A stretch of DNA of 64,000 nucleotides from Allorhodoferax sp032337135 (GTDB lineage Bacteria > Pseudomonadota > Gammaproteobacteria > Burkholderiales > Burkholderiaceae_C). Of this stretch, positions 23,052 to 31,452 are shown one piece after another. The stretch's first letter is position 1; every line of letters starts with the position of its first letter. The position numbers and the translations under genes are program-made. The DNA lies in assembly GCF_032337135.1 (NCBI RefSeq), contig NZ_JAVXZZ010000001.1:372001-436000 (forward strand), in the 5' to 3' direction. A model generated the notes under the pieces. The model had not been told where the DNA came from and ran no database searches. It worked only from the letters and a program-made list of their open reading frames with translations.

Positions 23052-23192
23052 ATGCATCGATACAAAAAAGCGACTTTCCTGGCAATCGTCTGCATGCAAT
23101 TCTTGCAGGCCTGCGGCCAGACCGGAGCCTTGTACTTGCCCGCACCCGACTCGAGGCCGAGCCCACGCCCCCCCACGACATCGCCACAATAG
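23052..23192 (+). CDS. lptM: LptM (YifL)-type small lipoprotein
   Basis: A 46-residue lipoprotein: MHRYKKATFLAIVCMQFLQACGQTGALYLP, with lipobox LQAC (Cys21) immediately followed by the GQTGALYLP signature of LptM, the chaperone that assists oxidative maturation of the LPS translocon LptD. The tail is Pro/Ser rich. It starts only 9 bases from the divergent cyaY start. In many betaproteobacteria lysA follows; here the next gene on this strand is engB and lysA is absent. Confidence 0.88.
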   Translation: MHRYKKATFLAIVCMQFLQACGQTGALYLPAPDSRPSPRPPTTSPQ

Positions 23193-23225
23193 CTATACCA
23201 TTTATAGCTGTCTACGATCGTGCTT
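23188..23225. repeat. Copy F of the dispersed palindromic repeat, between lptM and msrQ
   Basis: AGCTATA and TATAGCT (23191-23197 and 23203-23209) form a perfect 7-bp inverted repeat with a 5-base loop, followed by GTCTACGATCG. The layout (inverted repeat, then a CTACG/CTTCG tail) matches the copy at 4853-4903. It spans the lptM stop codon and the msrQ 3' end. Confidence 0.5.
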
Positions 23226-23847
23226 CCGAGACTTGCAGACGATTTCTTGCCCATCGTAACAGTCTGAATGCCAGCAACAGAAAGAGGATGCTGGCGTACC
23301 ACCAGACCTCGGTGAAATTGTGTTTACCCTGGCGCATCCAGTAGAAATGCAGCACCACAACTGGTACCACGACAAACACCAGACGGTGCAATTGCCGCCA
23401 GCGCTTTCCCCCGAGCCAACGCACAGCACCGTCCCAGGATGTGGCGGCGAGCAGCAGCAACAGACACCAGGCGCTAAACCCAAGCAAGATAAAAGGACGT
23501 TTGCGGATGTCCGCGCCTATCCCCCCCCAGTCCAAGCCCATATCCAATCCGGCGTACAGGCTGGCGTGCAGCATGGCATAGAAGAAACAGAACAACCCCA
23601 GCATCCGCCGCAAACGCGCCAGGCCAGACCAGGACATGACAATGCGCACCGGCGTCACAGCCAGGACAATGCACAGAAAGCGCAGCGTCCAATCGCCGCT
23701 GGCACGGATCAAGGCTTCGGCCGGATTGGCCCCCAATCTATCCAACAGTGCCAATCCGAGCAGCTGAGCCGCTGGCAGCAGTGCCAGCACGAATACCAGC
23801 ACCTTGGTTCGCGCCCCCCAATCAATAGCGCCATGGTCAGCGGACAT
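23212..23847 (-). CDS. msrQ: MsrQ, heme b membrane subunit of periplasmic methionine sulfoxide reductase
   Basis: Passes electrons from the quinone pool to MsrP. The 211-residue polytopic protein has about six hydrophobic helices, the ferric-reductase-like signatures LRFLCIVLAVTPVR, RRMLGLFCFFYAMLHASLY and RLHRLVFVVVPVVVLHFYW, with the His residues expected to bind heme. Its ATG shares one base with the msrP stop (TGATG). Confidence 0.94.
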   Translation of the reverse strand: MSADHGAIDWGARTKVLVFVLALLPAAQLLGLALLDRLGANPAEALIRASGDWTLRFLCIVLAVTPVRIVMSWSGLARLRRMLGLFCFFYAMLHASLYAGLDMGLDWGGIGADIRKRPFILLGFSAWCLLLLLAATSWDGAVRWLGGKRWRQLHRLVFVVVPVVVLHFYWMRQGKHNFTEVWWYASILFLLLAFRLLRWARNRLQVSEARS

Positions 23848-24839
23848 CAGAAATATCGGCGCAAGTCCATGCCTGCGTACAACTGTCCAACCTGGGCTTC
23901 GTAGCCGTTGAACATCAGGGTTTTGCGCTTGCGGCTAAACAGGCCATCTTCACCCAGGCGCCGTTCGGTCCCCTGACTCCAACGGGGGTGGTCCACATTG
24001 GGATTGACGTTGGAGTAGAAACCATATTCGCCAGGCGCTGCCTTGTTCCACGCCGTCGTCGGCATTCTGTCCGTCAGGCGAATCCGCACGATGGACTTTG
24101 CGCTCTTGAAACCGTACTTCCAAGGCACCACCAGTCGTACCGGTGCACCGTTCTGGTTAGGTAGCACTTCGCCATACAAGCCCAGGGCCAACAACGTCAG
24201 CGGATGCAATGCTTCATCCAGACGCAGACCCTCGGTATAGGGCCAATCCAGCACATTGGAGCGCACCCCGCGCATACTGTTCGGATCCACGGCACTGGTG
24301 AACTCCACGAACTTCGCACTGCCTAGTGGCTCAAACTGCTTGAGCAGAGCCGACAAGGAATAGCCGACCCAGGGAATCACCATCGACCAGCCCTCGACGC
24401 ATCGCAGCCGATAGACACGCTCTTCCAACGGCGCCAGGCGCAGCAGTTCGTCCAGACCCAATTTGCCAGGGCGACGCACCAAGCCCTCGACTGCGATCTC
24501 CCAAGGCTTGGTTTTCAGGCCATGGGCATACTGGGCCGGCTCGCTCTTGTCGGTACCGAACTCGTAAAAATTGTTGTACCCCGTGACATCCTTGTACGGT
24601 GTCCACTTCTCCATGGTCTGGGCGCCGTCCACACCACTGGTCTGGCGCACCAGCGCTTGGAGTTTTCCCGACCCAGGGGCCTGGGAATCGGCGGCACTCG
24701 AAACACCAGGAGCAAGCCCCAGCAAACCGAGTCCGCCGCCAAATTGCAACAAGGTACGACGCTGACGGAACAGGTGCTCAGGGGTGATTTCGGTTGCCTG
24801 GGGCGGCTGGTAACCGTAGGGGTGGCTGTGGATCAACAT
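23847..24839 (-). CDS. msrP: MsrP, molybdopterin periplasmic methionine-sulfoxide reductase
   Basis: Repairs oxidised methionine in envelope proteins using a Mo-molybdopterin cofactor. The product (330 residues from ATG 24839) begins MLIHSHPYGYQPPQATEITPEHLFRQRRTLLQFGGGLGLLGLAPG, with a twin-arginine-type signal (QRRTLLQ). The catalytic region YRLRCVEGWSMVIPWVGYSL carries the Mo-ligand Cys and PWKYGFKSAKSIVRI the substrate pocket. An in-frame ATG at 24902 adds 21 residues lacking family resemblance and was rejected. Confidence 0.95.
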   Translation of the reverse strand: MLIHSHPYGYQPPQATEITPEHLFRQRRTLLQFGGGLGLLGLAPGVSSAADSQAPGSGKLQALVRQTSGVDGAQTMEKWTPYKDVTGYNNFYEFGTDKSEPAQYAHGLKTKPWEIAVEGLVRRPGKLGLDELLRLAPLEERVYRLRCVEGWSMVIPWVGYSLSALLKQFEPLGSAKFVEFTSAVDPNSMRGVRSNVLDWPYTEGLRLDEALHPLTLLALGLYGEVLPNQNGAPVRLVVPWKYGFKSAKSIVRIRLTDRMPTTAWNKAAPGEYGFYSNVNPNVDHPRWSQGTERRLGEDGLFSRKRKTLMFNGYEAQVGQLYAGMDLRRYF

Positions 24840-24994
24840 GGGTGGCCTTTGCGTGTGTTTTCCCTTGGTCGGGGAAGCCGGCAGGTTTCTTACACAGCCC
24901 ATTGTCGGACTTCATGACCACGATTGCATGGCATCACAGCGGAGCCCCTTACACCCCAGGTGCTTCCCTGACTTCAACAACAGGTCCGCCTCGG

Positions 24995-25023
24995 AAAAAC
25001 AAAGGCCACCGCGATGGGTGGCC
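24995..25023 (-). terminator. Rho-independent terminator downstream of the cytochrome c4 gene
   Basis: On the minus strand GGCCACC pairs with GGTGGCC across a 6-base loop, and TTTGTTTTT follows. It lies 43 bases after the stop codon of the cytochrome gene and in front of msrP, so it separates the two transcription units. Confidence 0.8.
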
Positions 25024-25065
25024 CTTGTGTGACTGTAACCGCAGCGAATGCGGCGCGATGAGGAA

Positions 25066-25704
25066 TCAGCGCAGTCCGGCGATGTAGTCCGCCACCGCCT
25101 TGATTTCCTTGTCGTTCATCTTGGCCGCGATTTGCGCCATCTGGGTGCTGTTACCCCGTGCGCCATCACGGAAGGCGGTCAGCTGGGCCACTACATAGTC
25201 TCCCCACTGGCCAGCCAAGCGCGGGTACTGGGCGGGGATACCGGCTCCGTTCGGGCTATGGCAGCCCGCACAAGCGGCAATCTTGCGGTCGGCAATCCCA
25301 CCACGATAGATGCGCTCTCCCAAGGTCACCAGAGTCTTGTCGGCCGATGCACCAGCCGCAGCCTTCTTGTTGGTGATGAAGTAGGCCACGTTCTTCATGT
25401 CATCGTCTGACAAAGCGGTGGCGAAACCTTGCATCACCGGGCTGGCGCGCTTGCCGCTCTTGAATTCCTGCAACTGCTTGATGATGTACTGTGGATGCTG
25501 TTGTGCCAGCTTCGGGTAGGTGGGCGCGGGAGAGTTGCCGTCCATGCCATGGCATCCAGCACAAACGGCAAAGGTGGCTTCACCCTTGGCGAGGTCCGGC
25601 TTGGCAGCGGCCGCAGGCGCGGCGGCGGGATGGGCTTCCTGCGCAACGGCCGACAAGGCCAAGGCAGAAGCAGCAGCGAGAATCAGGGGAGCAATCAACT
25701 TCAT
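25066..25704 (-). CDS. Diheme cytochrome c4
   Basis: Periplasmic electron carrier to terminal oxidases. From ATG 25704 the product (212 residues) has a signal peptide (MKLIAPLILAAASALALSAVAQ) and two cytochrome c domains with CAGCHGMDGNSPAP and CAGCHSPNGAGIP heme sites, each followed by the c4-type YPKLAQQHPQYIIKQL / YPRLAGQWGDYVVAQL repeat. The divergent engB gene starts 71 bases away, as in many betaproteobacteria. Confidence 0.94.
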   Translation of the reverse strand: MKLIAPLILAAASALALSAVAQEAHPAAAPAAAAKPDLAKGEATFAVCAGCHGMDGNSPAPTYPKLAQQHPQYIIKQLQEFKSGKRASPVMQGFATALSDDDMKNVAYFITNKKAAAGASADKTLVTLGERIYRGGIADRKIAACAGCHSPNGAGIPAQYPRLAGQWGDYVVAQLTAFRDGARGNSTQMAQIAAKMNDKEIKAVADYIAGLR

Positions 25705-25775
25705 GGGATTACGATGGTCTGTGGGCAAAACAGCGCCATTCTACAATGGCGCCATCGGGCACCAGAAAGCATTCC

Positions 25776-26501
25776 ATGACCTCTCCGCAAGCTACTTCAC
25801 CTTCCGCCCGCCAACCCGCCGACAAAAACAGGGAAACGATAGCCATGGGCTGGTTGCACACCGCCCGCTTTCTGACCACTGCGCCCCAATTGCACTTTCT
25901 TCCGGCGCTGGATGTACCCGAAATCGCTTTCGTGGGCCGCTCCAACGCAGGCAAGTCGACCTGCATCAATACGCTGACCCAGCAAAAGCAGCTGGCCTTT
26001 GCCTCCAAGAAACCCGGACGCACCCAGCACATCAACCTTTTTTCCCTGGGCAAGCAAGGGGTGACCGACGCAGTACTGGCCGACCTGCCTGGCTATGGCT
26101 ACGCCGCAGTGCCCATGCAGGACAAACTGCGCTGGCAGAAGGTCATGGCCAATTACCTGGTCACACGCGAAAACCTCAAGGCCGTCGTGCTCATGTGCGA
26201 CCCACGCCATGGCATGACCGAATTGGATGAAATCCTGCTCGACGTGATCCGTCCCCGGGTGGAGGAAGGCCTGAAGTTCCTGGTCATCCTGACCAAGGCC
26301 GACAAGCTCACGCGTGCAGAAGCCAGCAAGGCTCTGGCCATTGCAAAACTGCAGGCCGGTGGCGGTGAAGTGCGGCTGTTTTCGGCTCCCAAACAGATCG
26401 GAATTGCCGACGTGGCGACCCTGCTCTGGGATTGGACCCACGATGCATCCATCCCCGCTGCACCCCCTCCCGCAAACGAAGCGCAGAACACCGGTCAATA
26501 A
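25776..26501 (+). CDS. engB: Ribosome biogenesis GTP-binding protein EngB (YihA/YsxC)
   Basis: GTPase needed for assembly of the large ribosomal subunit. The product (241 residues) shows G1 GRSNAGKST, G2 PGRTQHINLF, G3 DLPGYGYA, and G4 TKADKL in order. The ATG at 25776 starts MTSPQATSPSARQ; the frame is open further upstream but lies inside the divergent cytochrome gene. Its 3' end overlaps the convergent acyltransferase gene by 7 bases. Confidence 0.95.
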   Translation: MTSPQATSPSARQPADKNRETIAMGWLHTARFLTTAPQLHFLPALDVPEIAFVGRSNAGKSTCINTLTQQKQLAFASKKPGRTQHINLFSLGKQGVTDAVLADLPGYGYAAVPMQDKLRWQKVMANYLVTRENLKAVVLMCDPRHGMTELDEILLDVIRPRVEEGLKFLVILTKADKLTRAEASKALAIAKLQAGGGEVRLFSAPKQIGIADVATLLWDWTHDASIPAAPPPANEAQNTGQ

Positions 26502-27358
26502 GGCGATTGCATTCCTTCGGGTCGGTCCTTGAAGCGTTTGTGCACCCAGTAGTACTGGGCCGGGTCGCGTTCAATATAGGCTTCGAGTTCCCGGTTCATG
26601 CGCCGGGTGTCGGCTTCCAGGTTGTCACTGGGAAAATCCGACCATGGGGGCAGAATCCGCACTTCGTATCCGGCAGGTGTCAGCGTCGTCACCACCGGCA
26701 CCACTTGCGCCCGCCCCAGCTTGGCAAAACGCGCCAGCGAAGGCACGGTTGCCGCTGGTTCACCGAAAAACGGCACGAACAGCGATTCCGATGGATCGAA
26801 ATTCATGTCCGGCAGCAGATACAGCGGTTCACCTGCGCGCACGGCCTGCACGATGGGTTTGACCCCAGCCAAACGCGCCACCATTTCGGGCGCACCAAAG
26901 CGTTGGCGTCCCTGGTAGATCCAGGCGTCGGCCGCTGGGTTGAGCTGGGGCGAATAGATGGTGGCAAATCGCCGCTGCAGCTGTTGGGTCAGGGCGGTCC
27001 ACGCCGCATCCAAGCCCATGAAATGCGGAGCAAACAGCACCGTGGGCGTCTGCCCAGTCAAGGCATCGAACGCCCCCACGATCTGCAGTCGCGCGCGCAC
27101 CGTGGCGGCAGGCGCATGCCATAGCCAGGCGCGGTCCAACCACGACTGTCCAAACAGAACAAACACCCGCCGCACCACACTGCGACGATGTTCTGGCGTC
27201 CATTGGGGAAAGCACAGGGCCAGGTTGGTCTGGACCACGCGCCGACGCGACGCCACTGCGGCGTACAGAAACCAACCCAATGCGGCACCCAGCGCCCGCA
27301 CCACAGGCAAGGGCAAGCGCGCAGCCAAGCGCATCATCATCAATAGCAGCTTGGTCAT
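26495..27358 (-). CDS. Lipid A biosynthesis-type acyltransferase (LpxL/HtrB family), first of a pair
   Basis: Membrane-bound enzyme of the late acyltransferase family that adds secondary acyl chains to lipid A precursors. The 287-residue protein has an N-terminal hydrophobic helix, the catalytic HX4D motif in APHFMGLDAAW and the C-terminal YYWVHKRFKDRP. It follows the second acyltransferase gene with a 4-base overlap. The pair could serve the two secondary acylations; which does which cannot be told from sequence alone. Confidence 0.88.
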   Translation of the reverse strand: MTKLLLMMMRLAARLPLPVVRALGAALGWFLYAAVASRRRVVQTNLALCFPQWTPEHRRSVVRRVFVLFGQSWLDRAWLWHAPAATVRARLQIVGAFDALTGQTPTVLFAPHFMGLDAAWTALTQQLQRRFATIYSPQLNPAADAWIYQGRQRFGAPEMVARLAGVKPIVQAVRAGEPLYLLPDMNFDPSESLFVPFFGEPAATVPSLARFAKLGRAQVVPVVTTLTPAGYEVRILPPWSDFPSDNLEADTRRMNRELEAYIERDPAQYYWVHKRFKDRPEGMQSPY

Positions 27359-28194
27359 GCAATGCCCTCAGGGGCAGTTTTGGGCGCCTTGTACCGGGCG
27401 TAACCCCACAGGTACTGCGCAGGCGCCAGACGCACCAATGCTTCCATGGCCTCGTTGACCTGGGTTGTGGCGCGCGTCAGGTCGGCCTCCAGATCGTGGC
27501 GAAGCGGCTGCACGTGCACCGTGTAACCGCGCCCCCAAGGCAAGCGCTCTCCCCAACCGAGCAACACCACGGCCCCCGTCTGCAGCGCCAGGCGGGCAGC
27601 CAATGTCATGGTGTAGGCGTCGCGCCCAAAGAAAGGCACCCAGACCCCCATGCCGGCCGGTGGCACCTGGTCGGGGAGCAGGCCGACACAGCCTCCGGCC
27701 CTGAGCGCCTTGATCAACTGCTTGACCCCGGCCAACGTGGTTGGTGCCGTTTCCAAGCCCGGGCGATGGCGCGCATGGTCCACCAAGGGTCGCAGCCACG
27801 CCTTGCGCGCGGGCCGGTACAACACGGTGATGGGGCGTTTGGCGCCATAGCGCTGGGCATAGGCCTGCGCGGTAATCTCGAAGCAGCCCAGGTGGGGTGT
27901 CAGGAATACGATGCCCCGCCCAGCCGCCAGCGCTGCCTCGATGTGCTCCGCCCCCTGCCATTGGACTGGAACTGGCGCCCCGAACCATATCCGTGGCAGC
28001 TCACTGACCATGCGCCCCGCCGCAAACACCGCACGCCAACCAACCTGCGCTTGCAAACCCGCCTGCGCCACGTTATCGCGAAAACGCTGGCGATAGTCCG
28101 GCGAGAACAGGTAGGCCAGCAAACCCAGCACGCTCCCCAAGCCATGAAGCAGGCTCAATGGCACCAAGGCCAGGAATCGGAAAAGGGCTTGCAT
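27355..28194 (-). CDS. Lipid A biosynthesis-type acyltransferase (LpxL/HtrB family), second of a pair
   Basis: A 279-residue member of the same late-acyltransferase family, with HX4E in LTPHLGCFEITAQ, the LLPDQVPPAGMGVWVPFFG block and the C-terminal YLWGYARYKAP. The ATG at 28194 starts MQALFRFLALVPLSLLHGLG, a typical membrane-anchoring start; the open frame upstream (to 28278) reaches into the metK leader and was not used. It is transcribed first, divergent from metK, and its end overlaps the other acyltransferase start (ATGA). Confidence 0.88.
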   Translation of the reverse strand: MQALFRFLALVPLSLLHGLGSVLGLLAYLFSPDYRQRFRDNVAQAGLQAQVGWRAVFAAGRMVSELPRIWFGAPVPVQWQGAEHIEAALAAGRGIVFLTPHLGCFEITAQAYAQRYGAKRPITVLYRPARKAWLRPLVDHARHRPGLETAPTTLAGVKQLIKALRAGGCVGLLPDQVPPAGMGVWVPFFGRDAYTMTLAARLALQTGAVVLLGWGERLPWGRGYTVHVQPLRHDLEADLTRATTQVNEAMEALVRLAPAQYLWGYARYKAPKTAPEGIA

Positions 28195-28238
28195 GGGTGG
28201 GCTAGAATCCGGGCGTCGCTGAGTTATGGAACTACTTG

Positions 28239-28328
28239 CAGGGCGACAGCGCAGGGGCCGGCCGCCAAAGGCCGCCATTGTGCCCTGTCTGTGAAGACAG
28301 TTCTGCTAAAGCGTTCGCTGCAGGCCCC
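28239..28328 (+). promoter_or_regulatory. Candidate structured 5' leader of metK
   Basis: Several paired elements lie in the 180-base region before metK: CAGGGC 28239-28244 with GCCCTG 28282-28287, an inner GGCC/GGCC pair (28260-28263 / 28270-28273), a hairpin CTGTC-TGTGAA-GACAG (28285-28300), and GGGGCC 28254-28259 that could pair with GGCCCC 28323-28328. Some pairings are mutually exclusive, as in a switch. I do not recognise a known SAM or SAH riboswitch here; the call rests on visible pairing only. Confidence 0.35.
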
Positions 28329-28374
28329 AAGCCCAGGCAACGCGAGAGTTGTACTTTTTTTGGAGCACTGCCAC

Positions 28375-29556
<1,182 letters not shown>

Positions 29557-29571
29557 GCCCGCGGCACAAGG

Positions 29572-29685
29572 TGCCGTGTCCGTCTTTGGGCGATGCCCAT
29601 ATGGCGAAGCCATGTGGGCAGAGACCACAAGACGTATCGGTACAGGCTCACATCGGCTCTGCCGATGTGAAGGGCCGCAAGGCCC
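29572..29685 (+). other. Array of four tandem hairpins between metK and the GT9 gene
   Basis: Four consecutive inverted repeats: CGGCAC-AAG-GTGCCG (29572-29586), an 11-bp stem with GAA loop (29595-29619, one G-U pair), TCACATCGGC-TCT-GCCGATGTGA (29648-29670, 10 bp perfect) and GGGCC-GCAA-GGCCC (29672-29685, GNRA-type loop). No U-run follows, so this is not an ordinary intrinsic terminator. It could be a stable mRNA 3' end, a small RNA or a REP-type cluster. Confidence 0.6.
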
Positions 29686-29719
29686 GGCCAAAACCAATAG
29701 CTGAAACGATAATCCCACC

Positions 29720-30946
29720 ATGAAAATCCAGACACAACGCTTCATCGACCGCTGGGTCGGCCAGCTGCTGTGTGCGTTGGTGTCTGCGTGGGTGCGTTTC
29801 ACCGGACTCTTCGGTAGCCCTGCCCGCATGGGCCAGGCACCGAAAAACATCCTGGTCATCCTGCTGTCCGAAATGGGCAGTATCGTGCTGGCCGGGCCAA
29901 TGTTTGCCCAACTGCGCCGCCAGTACCCCGGCGCCGCGATCCACATCCTGCAACTCAAGAAGAACCAGGAAGTCTCCAGGCTGCTGTCGCTCACATCGCC
30001 CGAGTACATGCATTCGCTCGACGACAGCTCGGGCGGCTCGCTGATCCGCGACATCCTGGCCGTGAGCCTCACGATGCGCCGTTTGGGACTGGATGCGGTG
30101 ATTGACTGCGAGCTGTTCTCGCGTGTCAGTGCCCTGCTCTCCTTTTCCACCGGGGCACCGGTGCGGGTGGGCTTCACACCCCACACCCAAGAGGGGCTGT
30201 ACCGCGGCAGCTTCATCAACCACAGCATTCCCTACAACCCGTACCAGCACATCAGCAAGCAATTCCTGTCGTTGGTCGATGCATTGCAATCGCCCGACGC
30301 AATGCCACGGAATCGCGCCGGGGCCATTCGCGACATTCCGTCCGAGCCTGAACTTGCCGTGCCGTTCACGCCGCAAGAACTGGCTGCCTACCGCAGCAAG
30401 GTCGAGAGCGACCACCCGGTGACGGCAACCCGCAAGTTGGTGCTGGTGTATGCCGGGGGAGGCATCCTGCCCGAGCGCGCCTGGCCGGCCAGCCACTACG
30501 CCCGCGTGGTGCAAGGCCTGTGTGCCGAAGGGTACGCGGTGGGCCTGATCGGACTCAAGGACGATGCGGCACTGGCCCGTGACCTGAAATTGCAGGTTGG
30601 CAGTGAGGCCTGCATCGACCTCACCGGCTACACCAAGAGCATCCGCGAACTGCTGATGCTGATGCACGCCAGCCGCCTGCTGATCACCAACGATGGCGGA
30701 CCCAGCCACTTTGCCACGGTCACTCCGATCCAGACCATGGTGTTCTTTGGGCCCGAAACAGGCAAGCTGTACGGACCCTTGGGCAAGCGCACCATTATTC
30801 TGGAAAGCGGCATCGCCTGCTCGCCGTGCCTGACGGCCTACAACCACCGGCTGACCTTCTGCGACGGAGACAACCAGTGCCTCAAGCGCATTGCCCCCGA
30901 CCCCGTGTTGGCCCAGGCGCTGGACTACCTGCGGACGATTGCATGA
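29720..30946 (+). CDS. Glycosyltransferase family 9 (LPS heptosyltransferase-like)
   Basis: Cytoplasmic-face glycosyltransferase probably acting in LPS core or other surface-glycan assembly. The 408-residue product has the GT9 N-terminal NILVILLSEMGSIVLAGPMFAQL, and the C-terminal donor site YAGGGILPERAWPASHYARVV and TNDGGPSHFATVTPIQTMVFFGPETGKLYGP. A Cys-containing tail (CSPCLTAYNHRLTFCDG, NQCLKRI) is common in GT9 members of O-antigen loci. It overlaps the next gene (GtrA) by 4 bases and heads a three-gene envelope-glycan run. Confidence 0.85.
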   Translation: MKIQTQRFIDRWVGQLLCALVSAWVRFTGLFGSPARMGQAPKNILVILLSEMGSIVLAGPMFAQLRRQYPGAAIHILQLKKNQEVSRLLSLTSPEYMHSLDDSSGGSLIRDILAVSLTMRRLGLDAVIDCELFSRVSALLSFSTGAPVRVGFTPHTQEGLYRGSFINHSIPYNPYQHISKQFLSLVDALQSPDAMPRNRAGAIRDIPSEPELAVPFTPQELAAYRSKVESDHPVTATRKLVLVYAGGGILPERAWPASHYARVVQGLCAEGYAVGLIGLKDDAALARDLKLQVGSEACIDLTGYTKSIRELLMLMHASRLLITNDGGPSHFATVTPIQTMVFFGPETGKLYGPLGKRTIILESGIACSPCLTAYNHRLTFCDGDNQCLKRIAPDPVLAQALDYLRTIA

Positions 30947-31437
30947 GCATGCTGTCCTCGGTGCAGCGCACCGTGCTGTGGGGCCTGCGCCTGCTGGAAC
31001 GCTACCGATTCCTCAAATTCGGCATCGTCGGCGCCAGTGGTGTCGTGGTCAACCTGACGGTGCTGTACCTCGGACACGAATACCTCTTCAATGCCATCGA
31101 GGCCAGCTACAAGAAGCCTTACCTGTCGCTGGCACTGGCCATCACGCTCGCCACGCTCAACAACTTCACCTGGAATCGGCTGTGGACCTGGGCCGACCGT
31201 GTGCGCGTGCTCGAAGCCGGCGAAAGCCACCCCATCAGCCCGCGACTGCTGGCCAAGGAGTTCGGCCAGTACGCCACGGCGTCGGCCTTCGGCAGCGCCT
31301 TGCAATACGTGCTGACCCTGCTGCTGTCGAGTTCCATGGACTACCGGGTGGCCAATATCATCGCCATCGTGGCCGCCAGCGTCAGCAATTTCCTGGCCAA
31401 CGACCGCTGGACCTTCAAGCGCAAGTCGGACGACTGA
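30943..31437 (+). CDS. GtrA-like membrane protein
   Basis: Small polytopic protein (164 residues) with four hydrophobic segments and the GtrA signatures FLKFGIVGASGVVVNLTVLYL, NNFTWNRLWTW and SNFLANDRWTFKRK. GtrA family proteins are thought to flip polyprenyl-phosphate-linked sugars. The start ATG overlaps the GT9 stop codon (ATGA). The classic GtrB-type GT2 partner is not present next to it; instead a GT39 enzyme follows 15 bases downstream. Confidence 0.88.
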   Translation: MSMLSSVQRTVLWGLRLLERYRFLKFGIVGASGVVVNLTVLYLGHEYLFNAIEASYKKPYLSLALAITLATLNNFTWNRLWTWADRVRVLEAGESHPISPRLLAKEFGQYATASAFGSALQYVLTLLLSSSMDYRVANIIAIVAASVSNFLANDRWTFKRKSDD

Positions 31438-31452
31438 GCGCGCGCCGTGGCC

